Origin: Nocardioidaceae bacterium SCSIO 66511
GTDB lineage: Bacteria > Actinomycetota > Actinomycetes > Propionibacteriales > Nocardioidaceae
Length of the DNA stretch: 64,000 nucleotides
Direction: 5' to 3'
Assembly: GCA_023100825.1 (NCBI GenBank)
Contig: CP095846.1
Location: 3,286,001 to 3,350,000 of the forward strand
Part shown: in pieces, positions 1-9,467 of the stretch
Numbering within the stretch: the first letter of the stretch is position 1
How the letters are laid out: each line of letters starts with the position of its first letter
The notes under the pieces: generated by a model
The model's database searches: none
The model's input: only the letters and a program-made list of their open reading frames with translations
Told to the model about the DNA's origin: nothing
Position numbers and translations under genes: made by a program

Positions 1-1446
1 GCCGACCCGATGAGCATCTACGAGGTGCACCTCGGCTCCTGGCGGAAGGGGCTCACGTACCCCGAGCTCGCGCAGGACCTCGTCGCGTACGTGACCGACC
101 TCGGTTTCACCCACGTCGAGCTGATGCCGGTGATGGAGCATCCGTTCGGCGGGTCATGGGGCTATCAACTGTCCGGGTACTTCGCACCCACTGCGCGCTT
201 CGGCACGCCCGATGAGTTCCGTGGGCTCGTCGACGCGTTCCACGACGCCGGTATCGGCGTGATCCTCGACTGGGTGCCCGCCCATTTCCCGCGGGACGAA
301 TGGGCGCTTGCACGCTTTGACGGCACTGCTTTATACGAGCACGGCGACCCCGCGCTGGGCGAACACCCCGACTGGGGCACGTACGTGTTCGACTTCGGCG
401 ACCGCGACGTGCGCGACTTCCTGATCGCCAGCGCCCTGTTCTGGCTGGAGGAGTTCCACGCCGACGGTCTGCGGGTGGATGCGGTCGCCTCGATGCTGTA
501 CCGCGACTACTCCCGACCGAACGGCACCTGGTCGCCCAACGTGCACGGCGGCAAGGAGAATCTCGAAGCGGTCGAGTTTCTGCGTGAGCTGAACACCGCC
601 TGCTACGAACGCAACCCAGGCATCGCGATGATCGCCGAGGAGTCGACGGCGTGGCCCGGGGTGACGCGGCCCGCGCACCTCGGCGGGCTGGGGTTCGGGC
701 TGAAGCAGAACCTCGGCTGGATGCACGACAGCCTCGCGTACCTCGGAACCGACCCCATCGCCCGCCAGCACGAACACGAGCGGATGACGTTCGCGATGAT
801 GTACGCGTACGCCGAGAACTTCGTGCTCCCGCTGTCCCATGACGAGGTCGTGCACGGCAAGGGTTCGCTGCTCTCTCGGATGCCCGGTGACTCCTGGCAG
901 CAGCTCGCGAACCTGCGCGCGTACCTCGCCTACGTGTGGGCGCATCCGGGCAAGCAACTGGTGTTCATGGGCACCGAGCTCGCGCAGCGCGGTGAGTGGT
1001 CCGACGACGGCTCGCTGGAGTGGGAGCTGCTCGCAGAGCCCGGTCATGCCGGGGTGCAGCGTCTGGTCGGTGATCTGAACTCCGCGTACCTCGAGCATTC
1101 GGGGATGTGGCGGCTGGATCAGCAGCCCGCGGGCTTCTCGTGGATCGAGGCGAACGACGCCACCGGGAACGTCTTCTCGTTCGTACGCACCGACGGCGCC
1201 GACAGCATCGTGTGCATCGCCAACTTCGCCGGTATCCCGTACGAGACGTACCGCCTCGGCATGCCGGCGAGCGGTGTCTGGACGGAGATCATCAACACCG
1301 ATGCGGTCGAGTACGGTGGGTCGGGCGTCGGCAACCTCGGCACGGTCATCGCCGAGCCGACGAGCATGCACGGACGGGTCGCGTCGGCGCAGTTGCGGCT
1401 GCCGCCGCTCGGGGTCCTGTGGCTCCACCGAGAGGTAACGCAATGA
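1..1446 (+). CDS. glgB: 1,4-alpha-glucan branching enzyme, 3' part
   Basis: Introduces alpha-1,6 branches into glycogen in the cytoplasm. The reading frame is open from base 1, so the N-terminal part lies outside the window. The visible GH13 features are GLRVDAV with the catalytic Asp (about 470-485), IAEEST with the acid/base Glu (about 630), and [16 protein letters not shown] (about 828-875), which holds the transition-state-stabilising Asp and is typical of GlgB. A beta-sandwich C-terminal domain follows. The stop overlaps the next start as ATGA, so the downstream fusion gene is probably translationally coupled. The family assignment is secure; only the 5' end is unknown. Confidence 0.96.
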   Translation, partial: ADPMSIYEVHLGSWRKGLTYPELAQDLVAYVTDLGFTHVELMPVMEHPFGGSWGYQLSGYFAPTARFGTPDEFRGLVDAFHDAGIGVILDWVPAHFPRDEWALARFDGTALYEHGDPALGEHPDWGTYVFDFGDRDVRDFLIASALFWLEEFHADGLRVDAVASMLYRDYSRPNGTWSPNVHGGKENLEAVEFLRELNTACYERNPGIAMIAEESTAWPGVTRPAHLGGLGFGLKQNLGWMHDSLAYLGTDPIARQHEHERMTFAMMYAYAENFVLPLSHDEVVHGKGSLLSRMPGDSWQQLANLRAYLAYVWAHPGKQLVFMGTELAQRGEWSDDGSLEWELLAEPGHAGVQRLVGDLNSAYLEHSGMWRLDQQPAGFSWIEANDATGNVFSFVRTDGADSIVCIANFAGIPYETYRLGMPASGVWTEIINTDAVEYGGSGVGNLGTVIAEPTSMHGRVASAQLRLPPLGVLWLHREVTQ

Positions 1447-2339
1447 GCGGCGGGGAGAGAGCGAGGCACGAGCGGCTCGACGCCGAGGGCGGTGTTGCGT
1501 TGCGGCCTCGAGTTTCGTCCGGCGACGACCAGGTCGACGCGTACTCGGTCGAGCAGGACGGCGAGCCGGTAGGCACCGTTGAGCTTCGCCGACTCGGTGA
1601 CGACCGTGGCGAGCTGACCTGGGCGACCGACCCGGCGCACCGCGGACGCGGCGTGGCGACGGCGGCGGTGCGTCGACTGATCGAGTACGCGTTCGCCGAC
1701 CGCGGGCTGGCCCGAGTCGAGGCGCGGGTCGATCCGGACAACCGCGCGGCACTTCGGGTCGCCGCTCGATCGGGTCTGCGGTTGGAGGGCAGGTTGCGCG
1801 CGCACGGCGCCGCGGGTGATGAGCGGCAGGATCTGATGCTGCTGGCGCGGATCGCTCGCGACCCCGATGTACGCGAGCGCGACGGGTTCATCGGCATCCT
1901 GAACTCCAGCCTGCCGCGCAAGCGGGTCATCGCGCAGGCGTTGCTGTACGACGAGCGCGGCCGGATCCTGCTGTGCGAGCTGACGTACAAGCGTGAGTGG
2001 GATCTGCCGGGCGGTGTGGTCGAACCCGACGAGTCGCCCGCCGATGCGCTCGTCCGCGAGCTGAACGAGGAGCTCGGCATCGAGGCGGAACTGCACGGGC
2101 TGCGTACGGTGAACTGGCTGCCGGCGTGGGCCGGATGGGACGACGCGATCGTGCTGGTTTTCGATCTCGGCGTCGTCGACGCGTCGCTCACCTCGTCGAT
2201 GCGTCTGCAACGTACCGAGATCAAGGGTGTGCACTGGTGCGATGCGGCGACCGTCCGCGAGCGCGCGACCGCCGTGACGATCGAGCTGCTCGACGCGTTG
2301 GACGCCGGGGCTCCGGCGTACCGCGAGCACGGTCGGTGA
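1443..2339 (+). CDS. GNAT acetyltransferase-Nudix hydrolase fusion protein
   Basis: A 298-residue two-domain protein. Residues about 15-135 look like a GNAT N-acetyltransferase, with the acetyl-CoA-binding loop HRGRGVA at 66-72 and the [14 protein letters not shown] segment typical of RimJ-like enzymes. Residues about 155-290 form a Nudix domain with a complete Nudix box from G191 to I213, including E197, R205-E206 and E209-E210. Start chosen at 1443 because its ATG overlaps the glgB stop. The substrates of both halves are unknown. The pairing suggests one modified or damaged nucleotide-linked substrate, or simply coupled housekeeping, but this is inference. It is followed within 10 bases by a strong hairpin. 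Confidence 0.88.
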   Translation: MSGGERARHERLDAEGGVALRPRVSSGDDQVDAYSVEQDGEPVGTVELRRLGDDRGELTWATDPAHRGRGVATAAVRRLIEYAFADRGLARVEARVDPDNRAALRVAARSGLRLEGRLRAHGAAGDERQDLMLLARIARDPDVRERDGFIGILNSSLPRKRVIAQALLYDERGRILLCELTYKREWDLPGGVVEPDESPADALVRELNEELGIEAELHGLRTVNWLPAWAGWDDAIVLVFDLGVVDASLTSSMRLQRTEIKGVHWCDAATVRERATAVTIELLDALDAGAPAYREHGR

Positions 2340-2348
2340 CCGCCGGCC

Positions 2349-2382
2349 CGGCCGTTTACCATGTTCGCATGGTAAACGGCCG
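2349..2382. repeat. Hairpin PalA, left copy
   Basis: Perfect 15-bp inverted repeat with the loop TTCG; the arm core is GGCCGTTTACCATG. The same arm sequence recurs with loop CAAA at 3599-3636. It lies 9 bases after the GNAT-Nudix stop, so it could also end transcription. No U-tract follows. Confidence 0.9.
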
Positions 2383-2413
2383 CTTTGCATGGCGGCGCCG
2401 CCATGCAAAGCGG
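2380..2413. repeat. Perfect palindrome PalB, left copy
   Basis: A 34-base perfect palindrome with no loop, built on CTTTGCATGGCGGC and its complement, directly abutting PalA. A weakened version occurs at 3556-3597 and a decayed one at 24414-24441. Confidence 0.9.
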
Positions 2414-2550
2414 TGCGTTGCCGTGCAAGGCGTACGGGAGCGGGGTAAGGAGCGCGAGCTCACGCCGGGTTTTACCCACAAGCGCGAGGTTCTCCACATT
2501 CGGTCGTACGCCGGCGCCAACTCGACACGGGCGGCGGCACCTTGCCTGGT

Positions 2551-3531
2551 ATGGACCTTCTCGTCGCAACTGCTGCCGCTAACGGCGGCTACTTTCGTAC
2601 GTACCAGGCGCTCGACTCCGGCTACCACCGGCGAGACCTACAGCGAGCGGTGCGTACGAAAGTCATTCATCGCATTCGGCACGGCACCTATGCCTTCGCT
2701 GAGATGTGGGATGACCTGACGCCAGAGCAGCGACACGTCGTGCTGACGAAATCGGTCGTCCGCGAGTCCAACGGTGCCGTTGCCGCCTGCTCGGTCAGTG
2801 CTTGCGCTCTCCGGGGCATGAGTCTGTGGGGTCACGACCTGTCGCAAATCCACGTCATGCGCCTGGGCGGCGGCGCGAGTAGGCGCGAGGCTGGCGTAGT
2901 GCACCATCGTGCGGCGATCGCAGAATCCGAAGTCGAGATTGTCGACGGGATCCCGTCGGTGAGTGCTGCGCGCGCGGCCTGCGAAGCCGGCTCTCGAGTC
3001 GGTCTCGAAGCCGGGATTGTCTTGTACGACTCGGGTTTGAGGCTCGGAGCAGTCACCGAGGAGTCGCTCGACCGACAAGCGGCCCTGATGGAGCGCCACC
3101 CGGGCACGCGCAAGGTGCGCTTCGGCGTACGCCTCGCCGATGGTCGCGCCGAAAGCCCGGGCGAGTCGCGCAACCGCTTCCTGTTCTACAGGTTCAACGT
3201 ACCGACACCCGACCTGCAAGTGTCGGTTCATGACTCAGCTGGGTTGTTGATCGGCATCACCGACTTCGGATGGGAGCTGTACTGCCACGTCGGCGAGTTC
3301 GACGGCATGATCAAGTACCGCCGTCGCTCCAACGGCGATCGGGATCCGGAAGCGGTCGTCATCGATGAGAAGAGGCGCGAGGACAAGATCCGCGCGCAGC
3401 GACGCGGCGTGACACGTACGATCTGGGCCGACCTGAACGGCAAGCAGGCCGCGCGTACCGCGGATCGTACGAAAGCCGATCTGGAGCAGTCCAGGCAGCA
3501 GTTCACGCGCAATCGCGTCACGATCGTCTGA
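2551..3531 (+). CDS. AbiEi-like winged-helix / Vsr-like PD-(D/E)XK domain protein A
   Basis: A 326-residue protein. The N-terminal ~90 residues resemble the winged-helix region of AbiEi-type antitoxins (GGYFRTYQALDSGYHRRDLQ, then RIRHGTYAFAE). Residues about 200-295 resemble DUF559/Vsr-like endonuclease folds: E205 in SPGES, D238 in ITDFGW, E249 in EFDGMIKY with K255, then EKRREDKIRAQRRG. These spacings fit a PD-(D/E)XK active site. No AbiEii toxin gene is adjacent. Start taken at the ATG at 2551; an in-frame TTG lies 9 bases upstream. Enzyme activity is inferred from motifs, and DNA binding from the winged-helix fold. It is paralogous in layout to the gene at 49313-50239, which is also bracketed by hairpins. 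Confidence 0.75.
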   Translation: MDLLVATAAANGGYFRTYQALDSGYHRRDLQRAVRTKVIHRIRHGTYAFAEMWDDLTPEQRHVVLTKSVVRESNGAVAACSVSACALRGMSLWGHDLSQIHVMRLGGGASRREAGVVHHRAAIAESEVEIVDGIPSVSAARAACEAGSRVGLEAGIVLYDSGLRLGAVTEESLDRQAALMERHPGTRKVRFGVRLADGRAESPGESRNRFLFYRFNVPTPDLQVSVHDSAGLLIGITDFGWELYCHVGEFDGMIKYRRRSNGDRDPEAVVIDEKRREDKIRAQRRGVTRTIWADLNGKQAARTADRTKADLEQSRQQFTRNRVTIV

Positions 3532-3555
3532 TCGGTGGTCGATCCCGGGGCACTG

Positions 3556-3597
3556 TGCATGGTGAACGTCCGCCTTACACGGCACCGCCGCCATGCA
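3556..3597. repeat. Degenerate PalB, right copy
   Basis: TGCATGG at 3556-3562 pairs with CCATGCA at 3591-3597, and the right half retains GCCGCCATGCAA of PalB. The interior no longer pairs well. Orientation relative to PalA is the mirror of the left side. Confidence 0.65.
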
Positions 3598-3598
3598 A

Positions 3599-3636
3599 GC
3601 CGGCCGTTTACCATGCAAACATGGTAAACGGCCGGC
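3599..3636. repeat. Hairpin PalA, right copy
   Basis: Perfect 17-bp inverted repeat with loop CAAA. The arm core GGCCGTTTACCATG is identical to the left copy at 2349-2382; only the loop and the outer bases differ. It lies 17 bases beyond the stop of the leftward lipoprotein gene. Confidence 0.9.
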
Positions 3637-3653
3637 CCCAGGAACCGCCGCCG

Positions 3654-4637
3654 TCAGTAGCCCTCGCCGTCGACGATGCCGCCGTACTGGCCGATCGCAT
3701 GCGGTTTGCCGTCGCCGGACTCCGGTACGTACAGCAGCACCTGATGCAGGTAGCGCAGCTTGCCGCGGGCGTAGAGCTTGCCGCCGAGGAACGCGCGTTG
3801 CGGTGAACCCTTCGGCCAGTCGACGTATACGCCGTCTTTGATCCGGTAACGCTCGTTGCGGGCGAACGTCGCGAAGACGAGCGCTCCCCCGTCGGCGGTA
3901 CGTACCGCGTACTTGACGCGCTTCGGCTTCCAGGTCTGCTCGTACTTGACGCCGGTGATGCCCGAGAAGTCCCGTACGGACTCGCGAACGTGCTCGATGA
4001 ACGCGTCATCGGCGATGGACTTGGCAGCGGCCGAGTTCGGGTTCGCCAGAGCGTTGGCGTAATCCTCGACTACTCGCTTCGGCGGGTCGACCAACCCCGC
4101 TCCGTCGCTGGCCGAGAGCGTCTTCAATGCACCCTCGGCGTCGAAGGCGAGATCGGGCAATACCTCTTCGGAGGTCGTCTCCGGGCTCGCGACCAGTGCC
4201 CACTGCATGGCCGCACTCGGGCGTTCGTACACCTGCACGCGCGTGAGGTCGCGGTCTTCGTCCTGCACGAGCGCGACGAACCACAACGGGTATTCGCCGA
4301 ACCGGGGCGAGTAGACGTCGAGCACGGTCATATCCGAGCTGCTCACGGCATCGTCGGGCGCCTTCTCCCCGAGCAGTCGATGGACCGAGATGGCGCCCGC
4401 GTCGATCTCGAGCACCGAGCCGGACTCGATCGTTCCCAGCGGCGCAGGGTTCAGCAGGTCGTACGCGGTGGCGCGTACGTCGGCGTATCGGTCGAAGATC
4501 GTCGTCGCCTCGGCCCGGGTCGCCGCGACCTTCTCCGGCTTGCCGCGATCGCTTCGAGACGGCAGATCACCGCATCCGGCGAGCCCAACCATCAACGTGG
4601 CAAGGAGGATGAGCAGCACAACTCTATGAGGGCTCAT
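3654..4637 (-). CDS. Putative secreted lipoprotein
   Basis: A 327-residue protein with a hydrophobic signal peptide and lipobox LAGC (Cys22), so probably anchored on the outer face of the membrane. The mature part contains a long mixed alpha/beta region ending in a segment rich in aromatic residues (VLLYVPESGDGKPHAIGQYGG). I recognise no catalytic motif and give no function. Its start lies 14 bases inside the 3' end of the membrane-protein gene upstream, so the two form an operon and may work together at the envelope. Confidence 0.8.
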   Translation of the reverse strand: MSPHRVVLLILLATLMVGLAGCGDLPSRSDRGKPEKVAATRAEATTIFDRYADVRATAYDLLNPAPLGTIESGSVLEIDAGAISVHRLLGEKAPDDAVSSSDMTVLDVYSPRFGEYPLWFVALVQDEDRDLTRVQVYERPSAAMQWALVASPETTSEEVLPDLAFDAEGALKTLSASDGAGLVDPPKRVVEDYANALANPNSAAAKSIADDAFIEHVRESVRDFSGITGVKYEQTWKPKRVKYAVRTADGGALVFATFARNERYRIKDGVYVDWPKGSPQRAFLGGKLYARGKLRYLHQVLLYVPESGDGKPHAIGQYGGIVDGEGY

Positions 4638-5355
4638 GCTTGTCTCCCGTCACATCGACGATCTCGTACTCCTCCAGCTCATCGAGCGGCACCAACGTCT
4701 CGTTGCCGTCGGGGTCGACGTAGACGTACACGTATCCGTTCGCATCGACGACGTGGGGGCCTCTGCGTCCGCGCCAGACCACGATCGCCGTGAGGATCAG
4801 CCCGAGCCCGATCGCAGCCATGCCGAGCCCGATCGCGAATCCCCCGCGAACGTAGTAGGAACCCGTGACTTTCAACCCAGACAGGTCGTTCGCGCCGACG
4901 GCAAGTACGGCGATCGAGACGGTTTCGTCGGTGAGGTCCAGGTCGAGCGCAGCGCCGCCCATGCCACTGGCCTGCTCGGTCCACCAGTCGATCGCCAGCG
5001 GCGACGCCGGCAGCCACGCCTTACCGCTCTGCTCGCTCGTCTCGATGTCCCACGGCACATCGACGGAGTCGATCCGCAGCGCGCGCGTATCGGACAGGTA
5101 GTCCTCGACGTCGACGCTGTTACCGACCCCGAGGAACACCGGTTTGCGCTCGGGGACCTGCACGTCGATCGTCACCGTCGCATCGGTCCAGGCGATCGCA
5201 TCGGGCGCAGTCACGACGGCGACGCCCTTGGCGTCGATGCGATGTGCACTGGTCGACACCCGGTTGTCGGGACCGACCACGACCGCCAGAGCGGCACCGA
5301 GGACGAGGACGCACAGGCCGACGAGGGCGAGCGCGACCCCCGCGATACGCCGCAT
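4624..5355 (-). CDS. Membrane protein of unknown function
   Basis: A 243-residue protein with one N-terminal membrane segment (about residues 4-28), a ~140-residue extracytoplasmic region, a second membrane segment (about 173-195) and an acidic cytoplasmic tail (DPDGNETLVPLDELEEYEIV). The outer region carries GVGNSVDVEDYL. No enzyme motif is evident. First gene of a two-gene operon with the lipoprotein downstream; the overlap of the two reading frames supports joint expression. Function unknown. Confidence 0.8.
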   Translation of the reverse strand: MRRIAGVALALVGLCVLVLGAALAVVVGPDNRVSTSAHRIDAKGVAVVTAPDAIAWTDATVTIDVQVPERKPVFLGVGNSVDVEDYLSDTRALRIDSVDVPWDIETSEQSGKAWLPASPLAIDWWTEQASGMGGAALDLDLTDETVSIAVLAVGANDLSGLKVTGSYYVRGGFAIGLGMAAIGLGLILTAIVVWRGRRGPHVVDANGYVYVYVDPDGNETLVPLDELEEYEIVDVTGDKHEPS

Positions 5356-5425
5356 CGATGCCCCTTGTCGTATTCGGCCTTTGCGATCAGATTACGGCCG
5401 TTGTCGGCTCAGTGGGGTTCGACGC

Positions 5426-6334
5426 TCAGAACAGCGCGGCGGCGAGGTCGCGGCGAGCCCGGCCCACTCGCGGGTCGTCGTTGCCGACCACGGTGAACAG
5501 ATCGATCAGGCGCAGGCGTACGCGCTCACGGTCGTCGCCGAACGTACGCCGGACGAGGTCGATGAGCCGGCCGAACGCGTCATCGACATGCCCGCCGCTG
5601 ACATCGAGATCGGCAACGAGCAGCTGCGCGTCGATGTCGTCGGGGTTGTTCGCGGCTTCATCGCGGGCGGCGTTCAGGTCGGCGCCGGCAGTACGCTTCA
5701 TCAGCTTCACGCCCGCGAGCCGCTCACCGGCCTCGGCGTCGGCCGGGTTCGCGGCCACCAGTGCCTCGTACGCCGTGATCGCGCCGTCGAGGTCGCCCGA
5801 GCCGAGTGCCTCGTCGGCCGCCGCGAAGCGCGGGTCGCTGCCGCCGTCGTCGTCATCGGCGGCGGTTTGGCGCGGCGTGGCAGTGCCGGTGATCCCATTG
5901 CTGACGGCGAGCTCGAGCAGCTTGTCGAGGTACTCCTTGGCGGTTGCCTCATCGGCCGTGCCTTGGAACAGCGGCACCGGCTGGCCTTGCACGAGTCCGA
6001 GCACGTACGGCACGCCCTTGACCTGGAGCGCCTGCGCGATCTGCGGGCTGGCGTCGACGTCGAGGCGGGCGACGACGAGCCTGCCCTGGTAGGAGTCGGC
6101 GAGCTTCGACAGCGTCTCGTTCAGCGTGACGCTCTCGGGTGCGCGCGGAGACCACAGCGACAGGACGACGACGTGACGCATCGACGCCTCGGCCACCTCG
6201 CTCTGGAACGTCTGCTCGGTTGCGTCGAACGCGTACGCGCCGGACGCGGCCGGTGCACCCGGCTCACCGCCCTGGCCGCCGCTCAGTCCGGACAGGTCGA
6301 CAGCGCCGGGTCGAGAGAACGAAGTCATACCCAC
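5426..6334 (-). CDS. Thioredoxin-fold co-chaperone-like protein lacking CXXC
   Basis: A 302-residue cytoplasmic protein. Residues about 45-145 have a thioredoxin fold (VVVLSLWSPRAPES, later VARLDVDASPQIAQALQVKGVPYVLGL with the cis-Pro loop). The usual CXXC is replaced by SPRA, so it cannot act as a dithiol reductase. Residues about 165-302 form tetratricopeptide-like helices (LGSGDLDGAITAYEALVAANPADAEAGERL). This layout matches the YbbN/CnoX group of co-chaperones, in which many members have lost the redox pair. Actinobacterial relatives are often annotated as tetratricopeptide thioredoxins. A chaperone-holdase role is inferred from family. Confidence 0.85.
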   Translation of the reverse strand: MGMTSFSRPGAVDLSGLSGGQGGEPGAPAASGAYAFDATEQTFQSEVAEASMRHVVVLSLWSPRAPESVTLNETLSKLADSYQGRLVVARLDVDASPQIAQALQVKGVPYVLGLVQGQPVPLFQGTADEATAKEYLDKLLELAVSNGITGTATPRQTAADDDDGGSDPRFAAADEALGSGDLDGAITAYEALVAANPADAEAGERLAGVKLMKRTAGADLNAARDEAANNPDDIDAQLLVADLDVSGGHVDDAFGRLIDLVRRTFGDDRERVRLRLIDLFTVVGNDDPRVGRARRDLAAALF

Positions 6335-6392
6335 ATTGTGGCGCGGTCGACTCTCGGCGCCACGACAGGGTCGTACCGACGGGCGGTCATCC

Positions 6393-9300
6393 TCACCCTC
6401 GCAACGCCGACGGGCGGCCGGTTCGTACGACGACTCGCGCGATGAACGCGGACACGACCACCAGCACCGTGAACACGCCGAACCCGAGGACCAACAGCGC
6501 GTTCGGATCGATCTCGGCCAGCACCCGCGGCGTCCCGACCTCTACTGTGCCCAGGCGGGTGCCGCGTACGGCGATCTGCGCAGCACCCGCTCCGGCCGCC
6601 GTTCCCAACAATGTCGCGATTGCGACGACGGCACCGATCTCCGAGACCGCCGCGAGCCACACCGCCCGCTCGCGTACGCCCGTGACGCGAAGCGCCGCGG
6701 CGTCCTTGCGTCGCGAGCGGACCTGCACGGCAAGGCTCACCACCACGCCGATCACGGCGAGGACGAGCGTTGCGACGGCCGCAACGGCGTACAGCCGGAG
6801 CGACAGTGCGTACGCGTCGTTGTCGTACGTGGCCCGCACCTGCGACAGCAGCATCGGATTCGAGGTGTGCACGCCCGCGTCGGCCAGCTCTGCGACAACC
6901 GAATCCGGCACGTCATCGGTGGCGAGGATCCGAGTCTTGCGCTCGGCCGATTTGGGACTGGCCCGGGTCATCGTGGTCAGATCGGCCATCACCCCGTGCG
7001 AACCCACAACGGGGAGCGCCTCGGCGGTCCGTACCCGCGCTAGCCGGTACTCCGCACTCGGACCGGTCGAGACGCTCGCTGCGCTGTCGATCCCCAGGCT
7101 CGGCGACTCGCGCCCCGCGACGGCGGGTGGCACTACGGGAGTCCCGACCGGCTGGAGCAGGACCGAGGTCTGCGCACCATGCGAGTCGATGTCCAGCGCC
7201 GTACCTTCCGGCTCCGCCTCCGACAAGGTGAGGTCGGGATCGCCGCTCTCCGCGACGGTCGGCTGCCATCGGGCAGGATCTCGGAATGCGTCCTGCGCGC
7301 GGCCGTCGACCGCGATCTCCTCGAACGCAAAGGTGCCGGCCATCTCACTGAGGGTGCCCGCGACCGCGCCGACCTGTACGCCGGTCAGATCGCACCCCTG
7401 CTCGCACGCTCGCAGGTTCGCCCTGCGAGTGACGCTGTCGCCACGTGGATAAGGGCCCAAAGAGACGCTGTGCGGCCGGCCGGCCGAATCGAGGAGTGCC
7501 AGCGTTGCGTACATCCGCTCGCCGGAGTCGATCGTCGACGTCGCACGCAGGCTGATCGTGCGGCCACGGAGCTCCGGATCGTCGACCGGTCGAAGGTCCT
7601 CGCTGACAGACGGGAGGCTGTCCGGGCCGGTCCACGAGTCGGGCCACTCGGCGACCGACTCGAGGCGCGGCGAGTCGACCAGAATCTGCAAGTCGCCGGC
7701 ACGGGTGGCCAACGACGTCGCCATCAACCATTTCCCGTCGGGATCGACCCGGTGGGTGAGAGTCGCTGCGGCGACCGGGTTCAACGACGTGGAGTACGAA
7801 CGGTCGGCGCCGATCTCGGCGGCAGCGGCGCTGGCCCGCCACTGGTCGGCGGTCGACCAGACGCCGACGGCGAACACGGCGACCGTCATGGCCACCGTGA
7901 TCGGGAAGACGAGCAGCGCACCGTCTCGGCGCCGGGCGATCGCCCTCGCCTGAAGGAACCGCACCGTCGATCCCCGTCCCGACGTACGCCGGACCAGCCA
8001 GCGGGCCGCCCACAGCGTGAGCGCCGTCGTCAGCACCGCCGCCGCCATCCCGACGATCGCCGGCATCGACTGGGCTACCAGTCCGGGAGCCGACGACTCC
8101 CCCGCAGTGACCGCGAGAGCGACGGCCACGACGGCGGCGGCCACCACCAGCCCACGCAGGATCCGCACGCTTCGACGCACCGGCGCCGGCGCCGCGGTCG
8201 CCTCGAGCTGATCGCGCAGGGACTCGGTTGCGACCGCTCTCGTCGCAAGCACGGCGGCGCAGACCGCAACGACCAGCACGAGCACCGACATCACGCCCGC
8301 GGCGAACGACATGGAGGTGGGCGTACCCGCGCGCAGCCACGCATCGGTGAGCAGCGAGGCGCTCGGCACGGCCAGGATGACCCCGCCGATCCAGCCGGCG
8401 ACGAGCAGGGCAAACGGCTCGGCAAGTGTCATGGTCCGCAACCGACGACCGGTCCAGCCCCGGACCTTCAGCAGCGCGACTTCGGGACGGCGCAGGTCGG
8501 CCGCTGCCGCTACCAGCCGAAAGAGCAGTACGACGCAGACGATGATCAGCGACAGCGATGCGGGCAGGATGGTCTGGATCGCCACGTCGGTCTCTGCGGC
8601 GATGTCGTCGCGGATCGATGCGAGCTCGACGGGCTGGGCCTTGCTGAGCGTGCCACCGGCAACCTCCTGCCGGCCGCGGTTCACCTCGTCGGCAGCGGAT
8701 TCGACCAGCGCGGTCAGCTCCTCCTGGCCGAGGTCACCCGGAGCGTGCAGCGCCCGGTCGACTCGGACGACCCGGTCAGCGGCCGGCAGGGAGGCGAGCT
8801 CGTCCGGCGTGACGAGGAACGGCGACGGGCTGTACGCAATGTCCTTCGCCGAGCCGGCCTGGAACGGCGTACTGACGTAGCGCACCGGGTCGTACCAGTA
8901 GTCGGAGCCCGGATCATCGAGCACGTACGAACCCACGACCCGCAGCCGGTGGCCGACGCCGAGATCCGCCTCGGACCCGACCGCGTATCCGCCGCGGCCG
9001 ACGTCGACCTCGGCGACCATCATCTCGCCCGGTGCGCGGGGACATCGCCCCTCGACGACCCGTACGTGCTGGCACAGGCCGGCGCGGGCCTCCATCCGCC
9101 AGCGGACCTCACCTAGGTTCTGCGGCAGGTCGGTGTCGTAAGTGTGCGGTCCGGTCGTCCACGCGACCTGTGGTGCGGCGTAGTAGTCGTCGTCGACCCG
9201 GTCGCCGGAGACCGAAGCCACGGCGTCGGAACGGACCTGCTCCCAGCTCGCGTCACCCGCCGGCCGGAACTCCCACGACAGGTTGCGCAGCGTGCCGGAC

Positions 9301-9467
9301 TTCTCCTCGACCCGATCGACCCGCAGCGACGTCAACGACGACGATACGTACATCGGTCCGATCGCTCCGGCGACGACCGCGACCATGGTGAGCGCGACAA
9401 TGCCGCACGAGAGCCACCATCTGTGCCGGAGTCCGCGCAGCACGACGATCGCCGCGGCACGCATCAC
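6393..9467 (-). CDS. FtsX-family ABC transporter permease (large)
   Basis: A 1024-residue membrane protein with a hydrophobic N-terminal segment, a ~250-residue extracytoplasmic domain, a cluster of membrane segments in the middle, a second large outer domain, and three or four terminal membrane segments (YALSLRLYAVAAVATLVLAVIGVVVSLAVQ onwards). This is the duplicated MacB/FtsX permease layout. It is the last gene of a four-gene leftward operon; its start overlaps the end of the second permease by 4 bases. Such systems act on envelope lipids, lipoproteins or peptides, but the substrate cannot be read from sequence. Confidence 0.88.
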   Translation of the reverse strand: MMRAAAIVVLRGLRHRWWLSCGIVALTMVAVVAGAIGPMYVSSSLTSLRVDRVEEKSGTLRNLSWEFRPAGDASWEQVRSDAVASVSGDRVDDDYYAAPQVAWTTGPHTYDTDLPQNLGEVRWRMEARAGLCQHVRVVEGRCPRAPGEMMVAEVDVGRGGYAVGSEADLGVGHRLRVVGSYVLDDPGSDYWYDPVRYVSTPFQAGSAKDIAYSPSPFLVTPDELASLPAADRVVRVDRALHAPGDLGQEELTALVESAADEVNRGRQEVAGGTLSKAQPVELASIRDDIAAETDVAIQTILPASLSLIIVCVVLLFRLVAAAADLRRPEVALLKVRGWTGRRLRTMTLAEPFALLVAGWIGGVILAVPSASLLTDAWLRAGTPTSMSFAAGVMSVLVLVVAVCAAVLATRAVATESLRDQLEATAAPAPVRRSVRILRGLVVAAAVVAVALAVTAGESSAPGLVAQSMPAIVGMAAAVLTTALTLWAARWLVRRTSGRGSTVRFLQARAIARRRDGALLVFPITVAMTVAVFAVGVWSTADQWRASAAAAEIGADRSYSTSLNPVAAATLTHRVDPDGKWLMATSLATRAGDLQILVDSPRLESVAEWPDSWTGPDSLPSVSEDLRPVDDPELRGRTISLRATSTIDSGERMYATLALLDSAGRPHSVSLGPYPRGDSVTRRANLRACEQGCDLTGVQVGAVAGTLSEMAGTFAFEEIAVDGRAQDAFRDPARWQPTVAESGDPDLTLSEAEPEGTALDIDSHGAQTSVLLQPVGTPVVPPAVAGRESPSLGIDSAASVSTGPSAEYRLARVRTAEALPVVGSHGVMADLTTMTRASPKSAERKTRILATDDVPDSVVAELADAGVHTSNPMLLSQVRATYDNDAYALSLRLYAVAAVATLVLAVIGVVVSLAVQVRSRRKDAAALRVTGVRERAVWLAAVSEIGAVVAIATLLGTAAGAGAAQIAVRGTRLGTVEVGTPRVLAEIDPNALLVLGFGVFTVLVVVSAFIARVVVRTGRPSALRG

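Larger units (their letters stand above)
2349..3636. mobile_element. Putative hairpin-bounded nuclease element A
   Basis: The gene at 2551-3531 is enclosed symmetrically by PalA-PalB on the left and PalB'-PalA on the right, so the unit has palindromic inverted ends of about 1.29 kb. It fills the space between two convergent host genes (GNAT-Nudix ending 2339, lipoprotein ending 3654). No transposase of a known family and no clear target duplication is visible. Mobility is inferred from the end symmetry and from decayed hairpin copies near 24.4 kb; a pair of terminators around an ordinary gene is the alternative. Confidence 0.5.

Noticed and set aside
331-1752. Long open frame on the minus strand opposite glgB and the fusion gene
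   Set aside because: Arg/Pro/His-rich, no domain; typical antisense shadow in GC-rich DNA.
2356-2628. Short frames beginning MVNGR and containing FAWRRRHAK, recurring near 3.6 kb and 24.4 kb
   Set aside because: They are translations of the PalA/PalB palindromes and not protein families.
7179-9116. 645-residue plus-strand frame within the FtsX permease region
   Set aside because: Composition is Arg/Asp/Gly-rich with no fold motifs, and it lies opposite a well-supported permease gene.
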